Virus record (IMG/VR): IMGVR_UViG_3300017917_002198 | Coordinates: 1 to 61,218 of that record | Reading direction: 5' to 3' (one strand) | Length of the DNA stretch: 61,218 nt | Source: a virus | Shown: piece by piece, positions 20,393 through 30,418 of the stretch | Layout of the letters: each line of letters opens with the position of its first letter | How positions within the stretch are numbered: the first letter of the stretch is position 1 | Notes under the pieces: generated by a model | What the model saw: the letters and a program-made list of their open reading frames with translations, nothing else | Database searches by the model: none | Told to the model about the DNA's origin: nothing | Position numbers and translations under genes: made by a program

Positions 20393-23300
20393 TGGCAGAT
20401 AATATTAAAATAACAGGTAACGTTGTAAATACACAACAAGTAGCTCGCTATAGTGAAGAAGATTTAAATCTGCTATCACCTCAGCTACTAAAAGAAGATT
20501 TTGGACAGCAAAATGATTATATTGAATATTTTGTATATGATGCTAGTGGGAATCTTTTAAATTTAAATTATAATTATAAAAGTTTTAAATTACCTACTAC
20601 ATCCTATGTAGACCCTAATAGCGGATCTTTACCTATAATTGAAATAGATCCTGTTAGTGATCTACAAAATTTAGGTTATTCGTCTGGGGAATTTAAAACC
20701 CAATATAATTTCTTTAATAATAAAATATCAGACCCTAGTGCTGGTTTATTTTTAAAAGAAATATCTGCTGATCGAACTGAATTAAGAGTAGGATCTACTG
20801 TTTTGAGTAATGAACAGATGGAAAGCGGTTCTATGGTTCTTATAAATGAGATTAGTAGCTCTGCATATATAGCTGATTACCTTATTAACTTTGGAAACAA
20901 TACTCAAGTAGTAGCGGTAAATGTGGCTCTTAATAAAATAGAATCTGGATATGAGATATTATTCAAATTATATCAACCTTTACCAGACAATATACAAGAA
21001 AAAACAACGTTATGGGTTGTAGATGAAAAGGTAAATCCTTATGTTTTTGATATAAACTTAGATAAGTTAATAATACCAGCTCCTCTACCTCAACTAAAAG
21101 GACCTAATTTCACAGTAGAAATACCAGGTCAAAATAATGTTGCTACTCCTTATCAAACATATGATACTTTAATAGATAGTATACAAACTATATCTACTTC
21201 GTCATATCAGCAATTATTAAGCTTAATGACTTCCCAAAGTATTGATATAAATGTTGATTATACTGATTTTAATAACTTTGTGTTTTTCAGTTCAGCTGAA
21301 CAAAGATTAATTAATTTTTATGATAAGGTAAAACAAATAGAAGATTACAATACCAATATTTCTATTTATACTCCATTAACAGCTAGTGCTCCTAATTTAA
21401 TAAATGATTTAAACTTAGCAACAGCTAGTATTAATAGTATTATATCTAATTTTGACGGATATGAATATTATATGTATTATGAATCAAGTTCATATACTTG
21501 GCCTAAAACTAATTCTAATTTACCTTATATTCTAGCGTCTACAGCATCTGCACAGGTTTGGTATAATAATATGACGTCAAGCGCAGCATATTATGACGAT
21601 AATAATCAAAATAACCTAATATTTTCAGTACCAGCTTTTATTAAAGATGATGGTAATAATGAACAGTATCTTACTTTCCTTAAGATGATAGGACATTATT
21701 TTGATAATATTTGGATATTTCTACAGTCTGTAACGGATATAAATCTAACCAATAACAACCTAGAAAAAGGCGTTTCTAAGGATTTAGTATACTATGTGTT
21801 AGAATCACTTGGAATAAAATTATACAACCAATACGGAGACTCAAATAATATTGATTTTTTAGTTGGTAATAGTGGTAGTGCAAATTTTGATAATAATTTT
21901 ACTATTACTGGTAGTTATTTAAATGCAATACCACGTAAAGATTTACTTGCTGAATCGTATAAACGTATTTATCATAATTTACCTTTACTATTAAAAACAA
22001 AAGGTACAACATATGGTTTACAAACATTAATATCTACTTTTGGTATTACTGGTAGTACATTATTTGTAAAAGAATATGGTGGTGATTTAAAATCTAATAC
22101 ATTAGATGAATTTAATAATGACAAAGTAAGAATAGTATCAAACACCATAACAGGAAGTGTACTATCCCCATTTATTAGTTTACAACAACAGCCTACATCA
22201 TCTACATCATTTAGAACAGATGATTTACATTATGTAGATATATCATTCTCACCACAAGATAAAATTGATATCTATGCATCAGCATCAATAACAGCTATTA
22301 ATCCTACTTGGAGTATAGATGATTATATCGGCGATCCTAGATACCAATATAGTAACTCATACCAAACACTAGATACAACACGAGCTATTTATTTATCCCC
22401 TCTATCAGCATCTTTAGTTCCATTTACTGGTTCTGAAGGTATTGGTGCTATAGGAGCAACTAATTACAATGATTTTATTAGATTAATACAGTTTTTTGAT
22501 AATTCATTGTTTAAAATGTTAAAGGATTTTGTACCTGCTAGAACAAGTTTATCAACAGGTATTACTATTAGTTCACCTATACTCGAAAGAAATAAATTCG
22601 TTTATGCTAATCCGTCACCTTCAACAGAGGTAGATATAGAAGAAGGAACAATTAATGGACCTACTATCAATACTGAATACACTGATTTGTATGAGAATAT
22701 AACAGGTAGTAAAGTAGCATACTATGATGGTGATTTAACTGGTAGTTATATTAATGTTAATAGTTATTTTGCTAGTGGCAATTTTAATCCATATCTACAC
22801 CCAACATCTAGTTTAACAGCTAATGATATATATAATTTTGATCATAGTGATTATGATGTATTATTTAATAATGTATCTGAAAGCCGATTATCAATAAATA
22901 GACAAGACATAGAATATATTTTTGGAACTACCCAAAGTATACTTTCATCAGCTGAATTACAAGATTCATATGAATATTTAAAATCACATCAATCATCTAG
23001 ATATGATGGGGTAAAAATATCTAGTGCCAAATATAATACATATACAGCTGGGGATATATCTTTTGGTAAAACAGCTGTAATAGATCGTAATTCACGTAAA
23101 ATAGGATTATTTACTGATATAAATGCATCAGTTTATTTACCTGGTCGTAATAATGTTAGATTATTATATCTTGTAGATGAATTTGGTGGTTTAACAGAAT
23201 TAAACTTACGTAACAAACATTGGCAAGAAATTCAAAATACATTTGTGCAAGGTGAAACATTAGATATATCTCAATTTGATAATCAAAAGTTTAGTAACCA

Positions 23301-24831
23301 AAAGACAACAGATGGTACTAAAGTTATTTTTGATAGTGGATATTCATATTCTCCTATTTTATATTTTTCCACATGCAGTATTGATCCTCAAATATATTTT
23401 CAATATGATGGTTCATCTAATAGTTATTTAGCGTTAGCTAAAACTGAAGGTACTGCTTCACGAACTATTAATGGTTACGCTACTAACAACTACCCATTAT
23501 CTTCAAATGAAGTAAAAAACATATTTGATGTTGTAACTTTAGGAGAAGGGTATTTAAAAGCAGGATCAATAAACCAATACCCTACTTATTCAGTACAAGA
23601 AAGTGGTAATCATAAAGTTAGCGGATCGTTATCTCTTAACATCAGTATGCCTGATGGAGGAACATCAGTATGGTCTTTAGGTGTATATAAGAATGGTTCT
23701 GGTACTCCATTAATAGAGGATTCTAGAACAATAACTGTATCTAATGCTGCTACTTCTACTGATAGTAGAACTACTTTATATGGATATTCTATTGCTCTTA
23801 ATCCGCAACCTGTTGTTAGCAATAAACCTGTAACTATAGGAGTAACTACATACCCAGTAGGTACTACTTTTTATAAATGGGGTAGTGATTTTTATGCTAG
23901 TGATGTTTACCCACCAACGTGTACTTTTACAAATGTGGGAGGGGAATGGTACAGTCTGTACAATGGTGGTTATATAATAAACAAAATAACATCACCTTGT
24001 TACCCAGATACGGTACAATTTGACAACATATATAGTTTTGATGCAACGATGTACAGAATAGATGATTTTGGTACACCTGCTGGTACACAAACTATAGATT
24101 TTAGTGTAAATAGTAGTACAATTAATGTTGAAAAGAATGATACAATAGATATTAGATTTAAAAATACTAGCACTACTACCGCTAATTTTACAGCTTCTTT
24201 CAACAATGTTGGGAATTTATATATAAGTTCATTATCGTTATCCACAGGATATGCTTCTACTAATTGTCCTTACTTTAACTCGGCATCAATGGCAGCTTAT
24301 TCAACAGATCCAAATAACGATAATGTAATAGTATTTAGTAATGGTATATCCGGATTTCATGAAAGTGATTATACTTTTGTTCCTAATCCACTTAAAGGTA
24401 CTACAAATAGTTTATATTCAACATATGGTGATGTAGATTATACATTTACTATAAAACCTTACGATGTATTAGTAGTATATCTATCTGATAACACATATGT
24501 AGAATCTAGAATAATGGAAGTAATAGGTGGAGGAAACCAACCATTAAAAATAAGATTAGAAAACCCATTATCTACTCTTTTAAGAAGTGATTTAACAGTA
24601 GGAAGCGGTAATTATAAATCATTTTTAATTTTATCTAAAACACCAGATGAAACAAGTGCTTATTTAACATTTAAAAAACGTAGTGGTAAAACATCGTATG
24701 GTTTTATAATTCCTAACGATTTAGCAACTGACGTTTTATCTAACATAGATACAATTACTAAAGAAGTAAAACAAAAATTAATTAATGAACAACCAATAAT
24801 TAATGATATTAATGGTGGAACTTTTTCATAA
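20392..24831 (+). CDS. Very large tail/baseplate protein, 1479 aa
   Basis: Largest ORF in the window. Residues 1-400 are mixed alpha/beta with coiled-coil (IKITGNVVNTQQVARYSEED). The central part holds FLKMIGHYFDNIWIFLQSV and RKDLLAESYKRIYHNLPLLL, helical segments that may anchor it on the baseplate. The last 500 residues are Ser/Thr/Tyr/Gly-rich beta modules of fibre type. There is no signal peptide and no peptidase motif. Likely a baseplate wedge or long-fibre base protein, by context. Confidence 0.68.
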   Translation: MADNIKITGNVVNTQQVARYSEEDLNLLSPQLLKEDFGQQNDYIEYFVYDASGNLLNLNYNYKSFKLPTTSYVDPNSGSLPIIEIDPVSDLQNLGYSSGEFKTQYNFFNNKISDPSAGLFLKEISADRTELRVGSTVLSNEQMESGSMVLINEISSSAYIADYLINFGNNTQVVAVNVALNKIESGYEILFKLYQPLPDNIQEKTTLWVVDEKVNPYVFDINLDKLIIPAPLPQLKGPNFTVEIPGQNNVATPYQTYDTLIDSIQTISTSSYQQLLSLMTSQSIDINVDYTDFNNFVFFSSAEQRLINFYDKVKQIEDYNTNISIYTPLTASAPNLINDLNLATASINSIISNFDGYEYYMYYESSSYTWPKTNSNLPYILASTASAQVWYNNMTSSAAYYDDNNQNNLIFSVPAFIKDDGNNEQYLTFLKMIGHYFDNIWIFLQSVTDINLTNNNLEKGVSKDLVYYVLESLGIKLYNQYGDSNNIDFLVGNSGSANFDNNFTITGSYLNAIPRKDLLAESYKRIYHNLPLLLKTKGTTYGLQTLISTFGITGSTLFVKEYGGDLKSNTLDEFNNDKVRIVSNTITGSVLSPFISLQQQPTSSTSFRTDDLHYVDISFSPQDKIDIYASASITAINPTWSIDDYIGDPRYQYSNSYQTLDTTRAIYLSPLSASLVPFTGSEGIGAIGATNYNDFIRLIQFFDNSLFKMLKDFVPARTSLSTGITISSPILERNKFVYANPSPSTEVDIEEGTINGPTINTEYTDLYENITGSKVAYYDGDLTGSYINVNSYFASGNFNPYLHPTSSLTANDIYNFDHSDYDVLFNNVSESRLSINRQDIEYIFGTTQSILSSAELQDSYEYLKSHQSSRYDGVKISSAKYNTYTAGDISFGKTAVIDRNSRKIGLFTDINASVYLPGRNNVRLLYLVDEFGGLTELNLRNKHWQEIQNTFVQGETLDISQFDNQKFSNQKTTDGTKVIFDSGYSYSPILYFSTCSIDPQIYFQYDGSSNSYLALAKTEGTASRTINGYATNNYPLSSNEVKNIFDVVTLGEGYLKAGSINQYPTYSVQESGNHKVSGSLSLNISMPDGGTSVWSLGVYKNGSGTPLIEDSRTITVSNAATSTDSRTTLYGYSIALNPQPVVSNKPVTIGVTTYPVGTTFYKWGSDFYASDVYPPTCTFTNVGGEWYSLYNGGYIINKITSPCYPDTVQFDNIYSFDATMYRIDDFGTPAGTQTIDFSVNSSTINVEKNDTIDIRFKNTSTTTANFTASFNNVGNLYISSLSLSTGYASTNCPYFNSASMAAYSTDPNNDNVIVFSNGISGFHESDYTFVPNPLKGTTNSLYSTYGDVDYTFTIKPYDVLVVYLSDNTYVESRIMEVIGGGNQPLKIRLENPLSTLLRSDLTVGSGNYKSFLILSKTPDETSAYLTFKKRSGKTSYGFIIPNDLATDVLSNIDTITKEVKQKLINEQPIINDINGGTFS

Positions 24832-24847
24832 CATTTGAAATTTTAAC

Positions 24848-24856
24848 ATATTTATA
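24848..24856 (+). promoter_or_regulatory. Late-type promoter motif
   Basis: ATATTTATA, 19 bases before the ATG at 24876. Confidence 0.55.
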
Positions 24857-24875
24857 GTATATACAATAAAAAACT

Positions 24876-25538
24876 ATGGCAATTTTAAATCCTACAACAA
24901 TAACAGTAGATGCAATACTAACCACAAAAGGCCGCGAGTTATTAGCTCGTAATGATGGTTCTTTTCAGATTACTCAATTCTCATTAGCTGATGATGAAAT
25001 AGATTATACCTTATATAATCCTAATCATCCTTCTGGGTCTGCATTTTATGGAGAAGCTATTGAAAACACTCCTATATTAGAGGCTTTCCCTAATGAATCT
25101 CAAATAATGAGATATAAATTAGTAACTTTATCTCGTGGAACTTCAAAATTACCTGTTATTAACTTAGGTTACAACAGCATTACACTACGTCAGGGTGCTT
25201 CATTAACTATTACTCCACAAACACTTAACTATTTAGGAGCTACTAGTACATTTGAAGCAAATGGATACACAGCTACTATTGCTGATTCTCGTTTAGTATC
25301 CACATTTACTGGTACTGGTATTACTACAACTACCCCTGTGGGTAATTTAAATACTACAACAGGTACAGTACTATCTGTAACACAAGTAGGTACTTCGTTC
25401 ACTATTACAGGTACAACAATTAATACATTATTTGGTTCTACATTAACATCATTAGCAACTACAATTACTGTAATTGGTAGAGATAGTGGTGCAAGAATCA
25501 CAATTCCACTTAATATTCAAAAAGTATCAACTATATAA
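24876..25538 (+). CDS. Tail structural protein of T4-like type, 220 aa
   Basis: Opens MAILNPTTITVDAILTTKGR, then ELLARNDGSFQITQFSLADD and EIDYTLYNPNHPSGSAFY. This order (TKGRELLA, F-x-I-x-x-F, DDEIDY, IE-x-x-P-x-L-E) is one I associate with virion proteins of environmental T4-like phages. The C-terminal half is a Thr/Gly-rich beta region. Exact position in the virion is not known. Confidence 0.68.
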   Translation: MAILNPTTITVDAILTTKGRELLARNDGSFQITQFSLADDEIDYTLYNPNHPSGSAFYGEAIENTPILEAFPNESQIMRYKLVTLSRGTSKLPVINLGYNSITLRQGASLTITPQTLNYLGATSTFEANGYTATIADSRLVSTFTGTGITTTTPVGNLNTTTGTVLSVTQVGTSFTITGTTINTLFGSTLTSLATTITVIGRDSGARITIPLNIQKVSTI

Positions 25539-25546
25539 TTTAACAT

Positions 25547-26539
25547 ATGTCATTTGTAAGATATAACCCAGAAGATTCAGTAATAAGCTCAGAAACCGTA
25601 ATACGCGGTTTGTTTAGCGGAGATAGTAATACGTTATCAACGTTTGCTACTTCTAGTACATACACTGAATATTATTTAGATGTTTATAATGGTAATCCTG
25701 CCTTATCTTCATCTGCTGTTCAATTTAGTGTACAGTATGGAAATTTAAATGGATCTGGTTCTAAAATAATAAATTCTAGTGTAATAGCAGGTGGATACAC
25801 TCCATCTCGTGTTGTTTATGGAGAATATAGAAACTTAGTTTTTGGAACTGAAACTCAAAACTTTAGTTTTGATAACGGATCTACAACAGCCAATGATATA
25901 TTTGTAATTAACTATGCTCGTAATCGCTATAAAGAATCATTACTACCAGGATCATTTAATTTAACTTTAGTTAGTGGTAGTAATACTATTAAATTAACTG
26001 ATGATAGTGGTACTACTAGTTTAACTCGTTTTATAGGAGAAAATAAAGTATACTATATTATTAGTGGAAGTAATGGTAACGCGTATACAGCAGCCGCTTC
26101 ATCTTCATATTATGGAATGATGTTTCCTGATTTGAATATAGTAGTATTAAATGCCAGTGCATCGTCAACTGTTAGTTTAACTAGCTACTTTGCTCCATTA
26201 ACAGCAGCTACATCATCAGTTCAGAATAACCATTTGAAACTATACTCATCAATTGTATCAGGTAATAATATGACTTTACAGTCATCTGAGACTGTATCTT
26301 CCCGTTATTTCTTTACTCGTGTTAAAAATAGTGAATTTAATTATACTACTAATCCATCTATTATAGATAGTAATGGTAATTTATTATATACAACATTAAT
26401 AAATAACCCTCAAACGTTTATTACTACTGTTGGTATGTACAACGATAATAATGAACTATTAGCTGTTGCTAAATTAAGTAAACCATTAACTAAAGACTTT
26501 ACTAAAGAAGCCTTAATTAGAATCAAATTAGACTATTAA
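25547..26539 (+). CDS. Tail-fibre-like protein with shared C-terminal module, 330 aa
   Basis: Ser/Thr/Asn/Gly-rich beta protein (SVISSETVIRGLFSGDSNTL) that fits a short fibre or adhesin. Its last 45 residues (TTVGMYNDNNELLAVAKLSK) match the end of the 103-aa protein at 29709 (TTIGLYNDENELLAVAKFGK). This suggests a module that is duplicated and placed at the end of different proteins. No other domain is recognised. Confidence 0.65.
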   Translation: MSFVRYNPEDSVISSETVIRGLFSGDSNTLSTFATSSTYTEYYLDVYNGNPALSSSAVQFSVQYGNLNGSGSKIINSSVIAGGYTPSRVVYGEYRNLVFGTETQNFSFDNGSTTANDIFVINYARNRYKESLLPGSFNLTLVSGSNTIKLTDDSGTTSLTRFIGENKVYYIISGSNGNAYTAAASSSYYGMMFPDLNIVVLNASASSTVSLTSYFAPLTAATSSVQNNHLKLYSSIVSGNNMTLQSSETVSSRYFFTRVKNSEFNYTTNPSIIDSNGNLLYTTLINNPQTFITTVGMYNDNNELLAVAKLSKPLTKDFTKEALIRIKLDY

Positions 26540-26542
26540 TGC

Positions 26543-27988
26543 ATGTCTTCATACAAAAAGTTAAGTAAATCGGATGTTACGGTAGTACCTTACTACGCTA
26601 ATAAACAGTGGGATTTATTTTACTGTCCATACCCAACATCTTCCGACTATTTAACAATATATAAAGGTACTAACGTTACAGGATCATTTTCATTATGTGA
26701 TGATCCTGTAACTGAAGGACAATATGAAAGATTAGTTTATTCATCAATAAACCAAATGTTTTATCAGACGTATACGGCCTCATTAGATACGTCGTCTTTA
26801 GCCAATTCAATTTATTATGAATCTGCATCTCAACAGAGACCAACATCATCGTATTTCATATACAATGACAATATTAATTTCGTTAACAATTTTCCAACTG
26901 GAGTTAATGATGGGATTAGAGTATTAGCTATTAATCAAAATATATATGGTAATAAAATATTACCAAATAACTTTACTTTATCATCATCTGCTTATCTTAT
27001 AATAGATGATGGGTATGGTAATTTATATGATGTATCTGAGGATGTGTATTATAATAGATTGGGATATTACACACCGGAATTTACAAACTGGTATGTATTT
27101 AAAGATTATCCTTTTGTTGGGAATATATTTTATGCTCATGGTTTAGCAGTAATAACAAACCAAGATTACCAAATGATATTTCCTCTTCCACCGTTAGCTA
27201 AATGTGATTATGGAACATTTGAAATAACAGATTCACCAAAAACAATATCAGCATCATTTAATGATATAGCTAGAAGTGGAACATTAAATACATCGTCGAT
27301 TGTACTATCTGGTAGCACATCAGAATTAAGTAATTGGGTTACTGGAAGTTTAGGTACTGTTTTATTAACAGCTACTACACCGGGTACTTATACTATACAT
27401 TATACTATAGGAGCAGATATTGCTGGTTCTTGTCCTGTTCATTTAAGAAGTAACAAAACTAAAATTGTTGCTATAATTAATGAACCTCCACCGCCAACGC
27501 CGACGCCAACGCCAACACCTACGCCGACACCAACGCCGACACCGACGCCAACGCCTACACCGACATTAACGCCGACACCGACGCCAACGCCGACGCCAAC
27601 GCCAACGCCAACGCCAACGCCGACACCAACACCTACGCCAACGCCAACGCCAACGCCGACGCCAACGCCAACGCCAACACCAACACCTACGCCGACTCCA
27701 ACGCCGACACCAACACCTACGCCGACAGGACCTGTTCTGTATAGTATATCCTCGGGAGCTTATGGAGATCCAGGAGTATGTAGTGGAACTACAAGTGTAT
27801 CAGTTTATGCAGACCCAGGAAATAATGTACCAATGCCTGGTTTAACTTTATATACAACATATAATACAATAACATTTATAGGAGATAATAGTCCAACAGC
27901 CTGGTTCTTATTAGAAAAAGATGGTACTAAATGGAAAATCCAAATAGATACATCAGGAGTAATTCAAAACTATGGTAGTTGCCCATAA
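26543..27988 (+). CDS. Fibre protein with Pro-Thr tract, 481 aa
   Basis: Residues 1-312 are a beta-rich Tyr/Ser module ([20 protein letters not shown]). Residues about 314-396 are a nearly pure Pro-Thr repeat, and residues 397-481 form a separate C-terminal domain ([20 protein letters not shown]) with two Cys. Pro-Thr tracts serve as extended, stiff linkers, so the last domain is probably held away from the virion. It is paired with the protein at 29011, which carries a similar tract. Confidence 0.75.
   Translation: MSSYKKLSKSDVTVVPYYANKQWDLFYCPYPTSSDYLTIYKGTNVTGSFSLCDDPVTEGQYERLVYSSINQMFYQTYTASLDTSSLANSIYYESASQQRPTSSYFIYNDNINFVNNFPTGVNDGIRVLAINQNIYGNKILPNNFTLSSSAYLIIDDGYGNLYDVSEDVYYNRLGYYTPEFTNWYVFKDYPFVGNIFYAHGLAVITNQDYQMIFPLPPLAKCDYGTFEITDSPKTISASFNDIARSGTLNTSSIVLSGSTSELSNWVTGSLGTVLLTATTPGTYTIHYTIGADIAGSCPVHLRSNKTKIVAIINEPPPPTPTPTPTPTPTPTPTPTPTPTPTLTPTPTPTPTPTPTPTPTPTPTPTPTPTPTPTPTPTPTPTPTPTPTPTPTPTPTGPVLYSISSGAYGDPGVCSGTTSVSVYADPGNNVPMPGLTLYTTYNTITFIGDNSPTAWFLLEKDGTKWKIQIDTSGVIQNYGSCP
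27490..27729 (+). repeat. CCNACN hexanucleotide tract (Pro-Thr codons), copy 1
   Basis: About 40 CCNACN units with wobble positions varied among A, G, T and C, and local GC far above the surroundings. Coding for Pro-Thr. It is in direct orientation with the tract at 29119-29361. Confidence 0.95.
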
Positions 27989-27996
27989 TATTTATA
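27987..27996 (+). promoter_or_regulatory. Late-type promoter motif
   Basis: AATATTTATA, 15 bases before the ATG at 28012 and overlapping the stop of the preceding gene. Confidence 0.55.
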
Positions 27997-28011
27997 TAAA
28001 ATAACACAATA

Positions 28012-29007
28012 ATGAGCTTAATACTAAGATTAACAAAAGGAAGCGCCTTAACATACACTGAGTTAGATGGTAACTTTACATATCTAAACCAAACAATATC
28101 ATCATCTGTTAGCGGTACTTTAGGTACAATACCTGTTTTTACAGCTAGTAATGCTATAGGAAATAGCATTATGCAACAGTCAGGAACGACAATAACTGTT
28201 AACGGTGATCAAACCGTAACAGGTACGATTACAGCACAAAAATTAGTTGTTCAAACTATTACTTCTTCAGTAGTATATTCTAGTGGCTCTAATATATTTG
28301 GTAATAAACTTACAGATACACAAGTTTTATCTGGTAGTACGTATTTAGTAGGATCGGGATATTTAAATGGTGTTCCATTAACAGCTTTAAATGGTACTGG
28401 TTTTGTTAAAGCAAATGGCACTAATATAACGTATGATAACACAGCATTTGGTACAGTAGCTAGTGTTGCAGCATTAACAATAGGAACGTCAGGAACAGAT
28501 CTTACCTCAACTGTAGCAAATAGTACTACAAACCCAGTTATTACATTAAACGTTCCAACTGCAAATGCTACAAACAGAGGAGCATTAAGTGCAGCAGATT
28601 GGACTACCTTTAATAATAAACAAAATGCCATCACTTTAACCACAACAGGTACAAGTGGTGCTGCTACATTAGTTGGAAACACTTTAAATATTCCTCAGTA
28701 TCCAGGAACTACGGGAACTGTAACTTCAGTTAGTGGTACTGGTACTGTTTCTGGTTTAACCTTAACAGGAACAGTTACTACTACAGGTAATCTAACTTTA
28801 GGTGGTTCACTTAGCCTTACGTCTGGACAAATTACAACTGGTTTAGGATATACACCATATAATAGTACTAATCCAGATGGTTATATAACAAATAAAAATG
28901 ATACATATACTGGTACAGCTAAAATAACTGATATTATTACACTTACAGCTGCTGAATATGCTGCTATAGGTTCTCCATCATCAAATATTCTTTACGTTAT
29001 AATATAA
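28012..29007 (+). CDS. Tail fibre protein, 331 aa
   Basis: Gly/Thr/Ser-rich beta-repeat fibre with no Cys (SLILRLTKGSALTYTELDGN at the N-terminus, typical of tail-tip fibre proteins). Near residue 185 is NRGALSAADWTTFNNKQNAI, a sequence common in phage and prophage tail fibres of Bacteroidota. The C-terminal part has TGLGYTPYNSTNPDGYI and a short hydrophobic end. The gene sits between the two Pro-Thr tract genes. Probably contributes to host recognition. Confidence 0.78.
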   Translation: MSLILRLTKGSALTYTELDGNFTYLNQTISSSVSGTLGTIPVFTASNAIGNSIMQQSGTTITVNGDQTVTGTITAQKLVVQTITSSVVYSSGSNIFGNKLTDTQVLSGSTYLVGSGYLNGVPLTALNGTGFVKANGTNITYDNTAFGTVASVAALTIGTSGTDLTSTVANSTTNPVITLNVPTANATNRGALSAADWTTFNNKQNAITLTTTGTSGAATLVGNTLNIPQYPGTTGTVTSVSGTGTVSGLTLTGTVTTTGNLTLGGSLSLTSGQITTGLGYTPYNSTNPDGYITNKNDTYTGTAKITDIITLTAAEYAAIGSPSSNILYVII

Positions 29008-29010
29008 AAT

Positions 29011-29694
29011 ATGGGTAGTTTAGAAGTAGGTTCATTTTTATTAGGAACAACAGGTCAACTGAAAGTAGGATCATCTAATGTACAAGCGATATATGCTGGT
29101 AGTACATTAGTGTTCCCTCAACCAACGCCAACACCGACGCCGACTCCGACACCGACGCCAACGCCAACGCCAACGCCTACGCCGACTCCGACACCGACGC
29201 CTACGCCTACACCAACGCCAACACCAACGCCGACACTGACGCCAACGCCTACGCCTACACCAACGCCAACACCGACGCCGACGCCTACACCAACACCAAC
29301 ACCAACACCAACGCCGACGCCGACACCGACACCAACACCGACACCGACGCCTACACCAACGCCGTCTTCTCTTAGCATAAATTTAACAAATTCATGCACT
29401 ACTGGAGATGTAACTGAAATAGTAGTAGGTACTAACAGTAGTGGAACAATATCCGTAGCACCAAGTAGTATGTACAGCTTCTCAATTCCATTACAAAGTG
29501 GATCAACAAACATAGCTATAGCAATGAATAATGCTAATTCATCATTAACATATAATTTCGATGCTACAACATCACCAGGTGGATCTACAACGTCAACCAG
29601 TTACACTACACCTCAAGGTACAAGCTTTACAATGAATTTATCTGTTGACTTAACCGGTAAAACATCTTTAACAATAACTGTTAGAGATTACTAA
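29011..29694 (+). CDS. Pro-Thr tract protein, 227 aa
   Basis: Residues 1-36 are a short Gly/Ser/Val N-terminal module ([20 protein letters not shown]). Residues 37-117 are Pro-Thr repeats. The C-terminal domain of about 110 residues ([20 protein letters not shown] onward) is a Ser/Thr-rich beta sandwich of adhesin type. Its design mirrors the C-terminal half of the protein at 26543. Likely a fibre tip held on a linker. Confidence 0.72.
   Translation: MGSLEVGSFLLGTTGQLKVGSSNVQAIYAGSTLVFPQPTPTPTPTPTPTPTPTPTPTPTPTPTPTPTPTPTPTPTLTPTPTPTPTPTPTPTPTPTPTPTPTPTPTPTPTPTPTPTPTPSSLSINLTNSCTTGDVTEIVVGTNSSGTISVAPSSMYSFSIPLQSGSTNIAIAMNNANSSLTYNFDATTSPGGSTTSTSYTTPQGTSFTMNLSVDLTGKTSLTITVRDY
29119..29361 (+). 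repeat. CCNACN hexanucleotide tract (Pro-Thr codons), copy 2
   Basis: About 40 CCNACN units, direct orientation relative to 27490-27729. The opposite strand gives an artefactual Val-Gly ORF (29118-29513). Confidence 0.95.
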
Positions 29695-29695
29695 A

Positions 29696-29705
29696 AATAT
29701 TTATA
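29696..29705 (+). promoter_or_regulatory. Late-type promoter motif
   Basis: AATATTTATA three bases before the ATG at 29709, so the leader would be almost absent. Confidence 0.5.
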
Positions 29706-29708
29706 ATC

Positions 29709-30020
29709 ATGCCAGCAATAATCCACTCAGGTTCATTTACATTATCGTTTAAAAACGAACACACTATATACGAAAACGAAGTTCGTTGTTTAGTATTGGA
29801 AAGTGATTATAATTTATCTTACAATCCAACATTAATATCAGGTAGCTATAGCAATGGAATATTAAAAGATTTCGCTACTGGATCTGATTTTTATGTATAT
29901 GCTACTACTATTGGGTTATATAATGATGAAAATGAATTATTAGCAGTTGCTAAATTCGGTAAACCAATTATGATGTCACCTGATACAGATATGACGTTTG
30001 TAGTTAAATATGATGTATAA
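29709..30020 (+). CDS. Small tail-associated protein, 103 aa
   Basis: Begins MPAIIHSGSFTLSFKNEHTI. The C-terminal 45 residues (TTIGLYNDENELLAVAKFGK) match the end of the protein at 25547, suggesting a shared assembly or attachment module. Ends in one-base overlap with the ATG of the next gene. No family is recognised. Confidence 0.68.
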   Translation: MPAIIHSGSFTLSFKNEHTIYENEVRCLVLESDYNLSYNPTLISGSYSNGILKDFATGSDFYVYATTIGLYNDENELLAVAKFGKPIMMSPDTDMTFVVKYDV

Positions 30021-30403
30021 TGATTAAACTAATTAATATATTAAACGAAATAAAGCAAGATAATATATTCCCTAACAGTAAAATTAAAAATATAGCTTAT
30101 CATGATTCTAATATAGAAAATATACAATCATTTAGAGAAAACCCAAACGGAATTTGGTTTACAGGGGATAAAAATTGGTGGCAAGCAAAGAAATATAAAT
30201 ATGCTGTAAAATTAAATATTCAAAATCCATATATAACAAACCAAGCTATAAATAATATTACTGCTGCTGAATGGTTAAAAGACCCAAAAAATAAAAAATA
30301 CGACGCTTTAATCTCAACTAAAAATATAGATTCGGCCAGTAATGCAACCCTTGACAAAGCAATATATGTGGTTAGACATCCTTACCAGATCTATATATTA
30401 TAA
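30020..30403 (+). CDS. ADP-ribosyltransferase-like protein with N-terminal tag, 127 aa
   Basis: Residues 1-10 (MIKLINILNE) are the tag found on many proteins here, ending in a Leu-Asn-Glu cleavage-like site. The rest resembles the ART domain of phage polyvalent proteins: AYHDS with His28, GIWFTGD, Ala-x-x-Tyr59, NPY near residue 69, KYDALIST and a final VVRHPYQIYIL. That order (H, F/W-F-T, Y, P, D, Q-I) fits, but the terminal catalytic Glu is not evident. If correct, it would modify host proteins after delivery, as T4 Alt does. Medium confidence. Confidence 0.6.
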   Translation: MIKLINILNEIKQDNIFPNSKIKNIAYHDSNIENIQSFRENPNGIWFTGDKNWWQAKKYKYAVKLNIQNPYITNQAINNITAAEWLKDPKNKKYDALISTKNIDSASNATLDKAIYVVRHPYQIYIL

Positions 30404-30418
30404 AAATAAAAACAAGTT

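Noticed and set aside
29118-29513. Minus-strand ORF encoding a long Val-Gly repeat
   Set aside because: It is only the complement of the Pro-Thr CCNACN tract, has no promoter, and lies opposite a well-supported gene.
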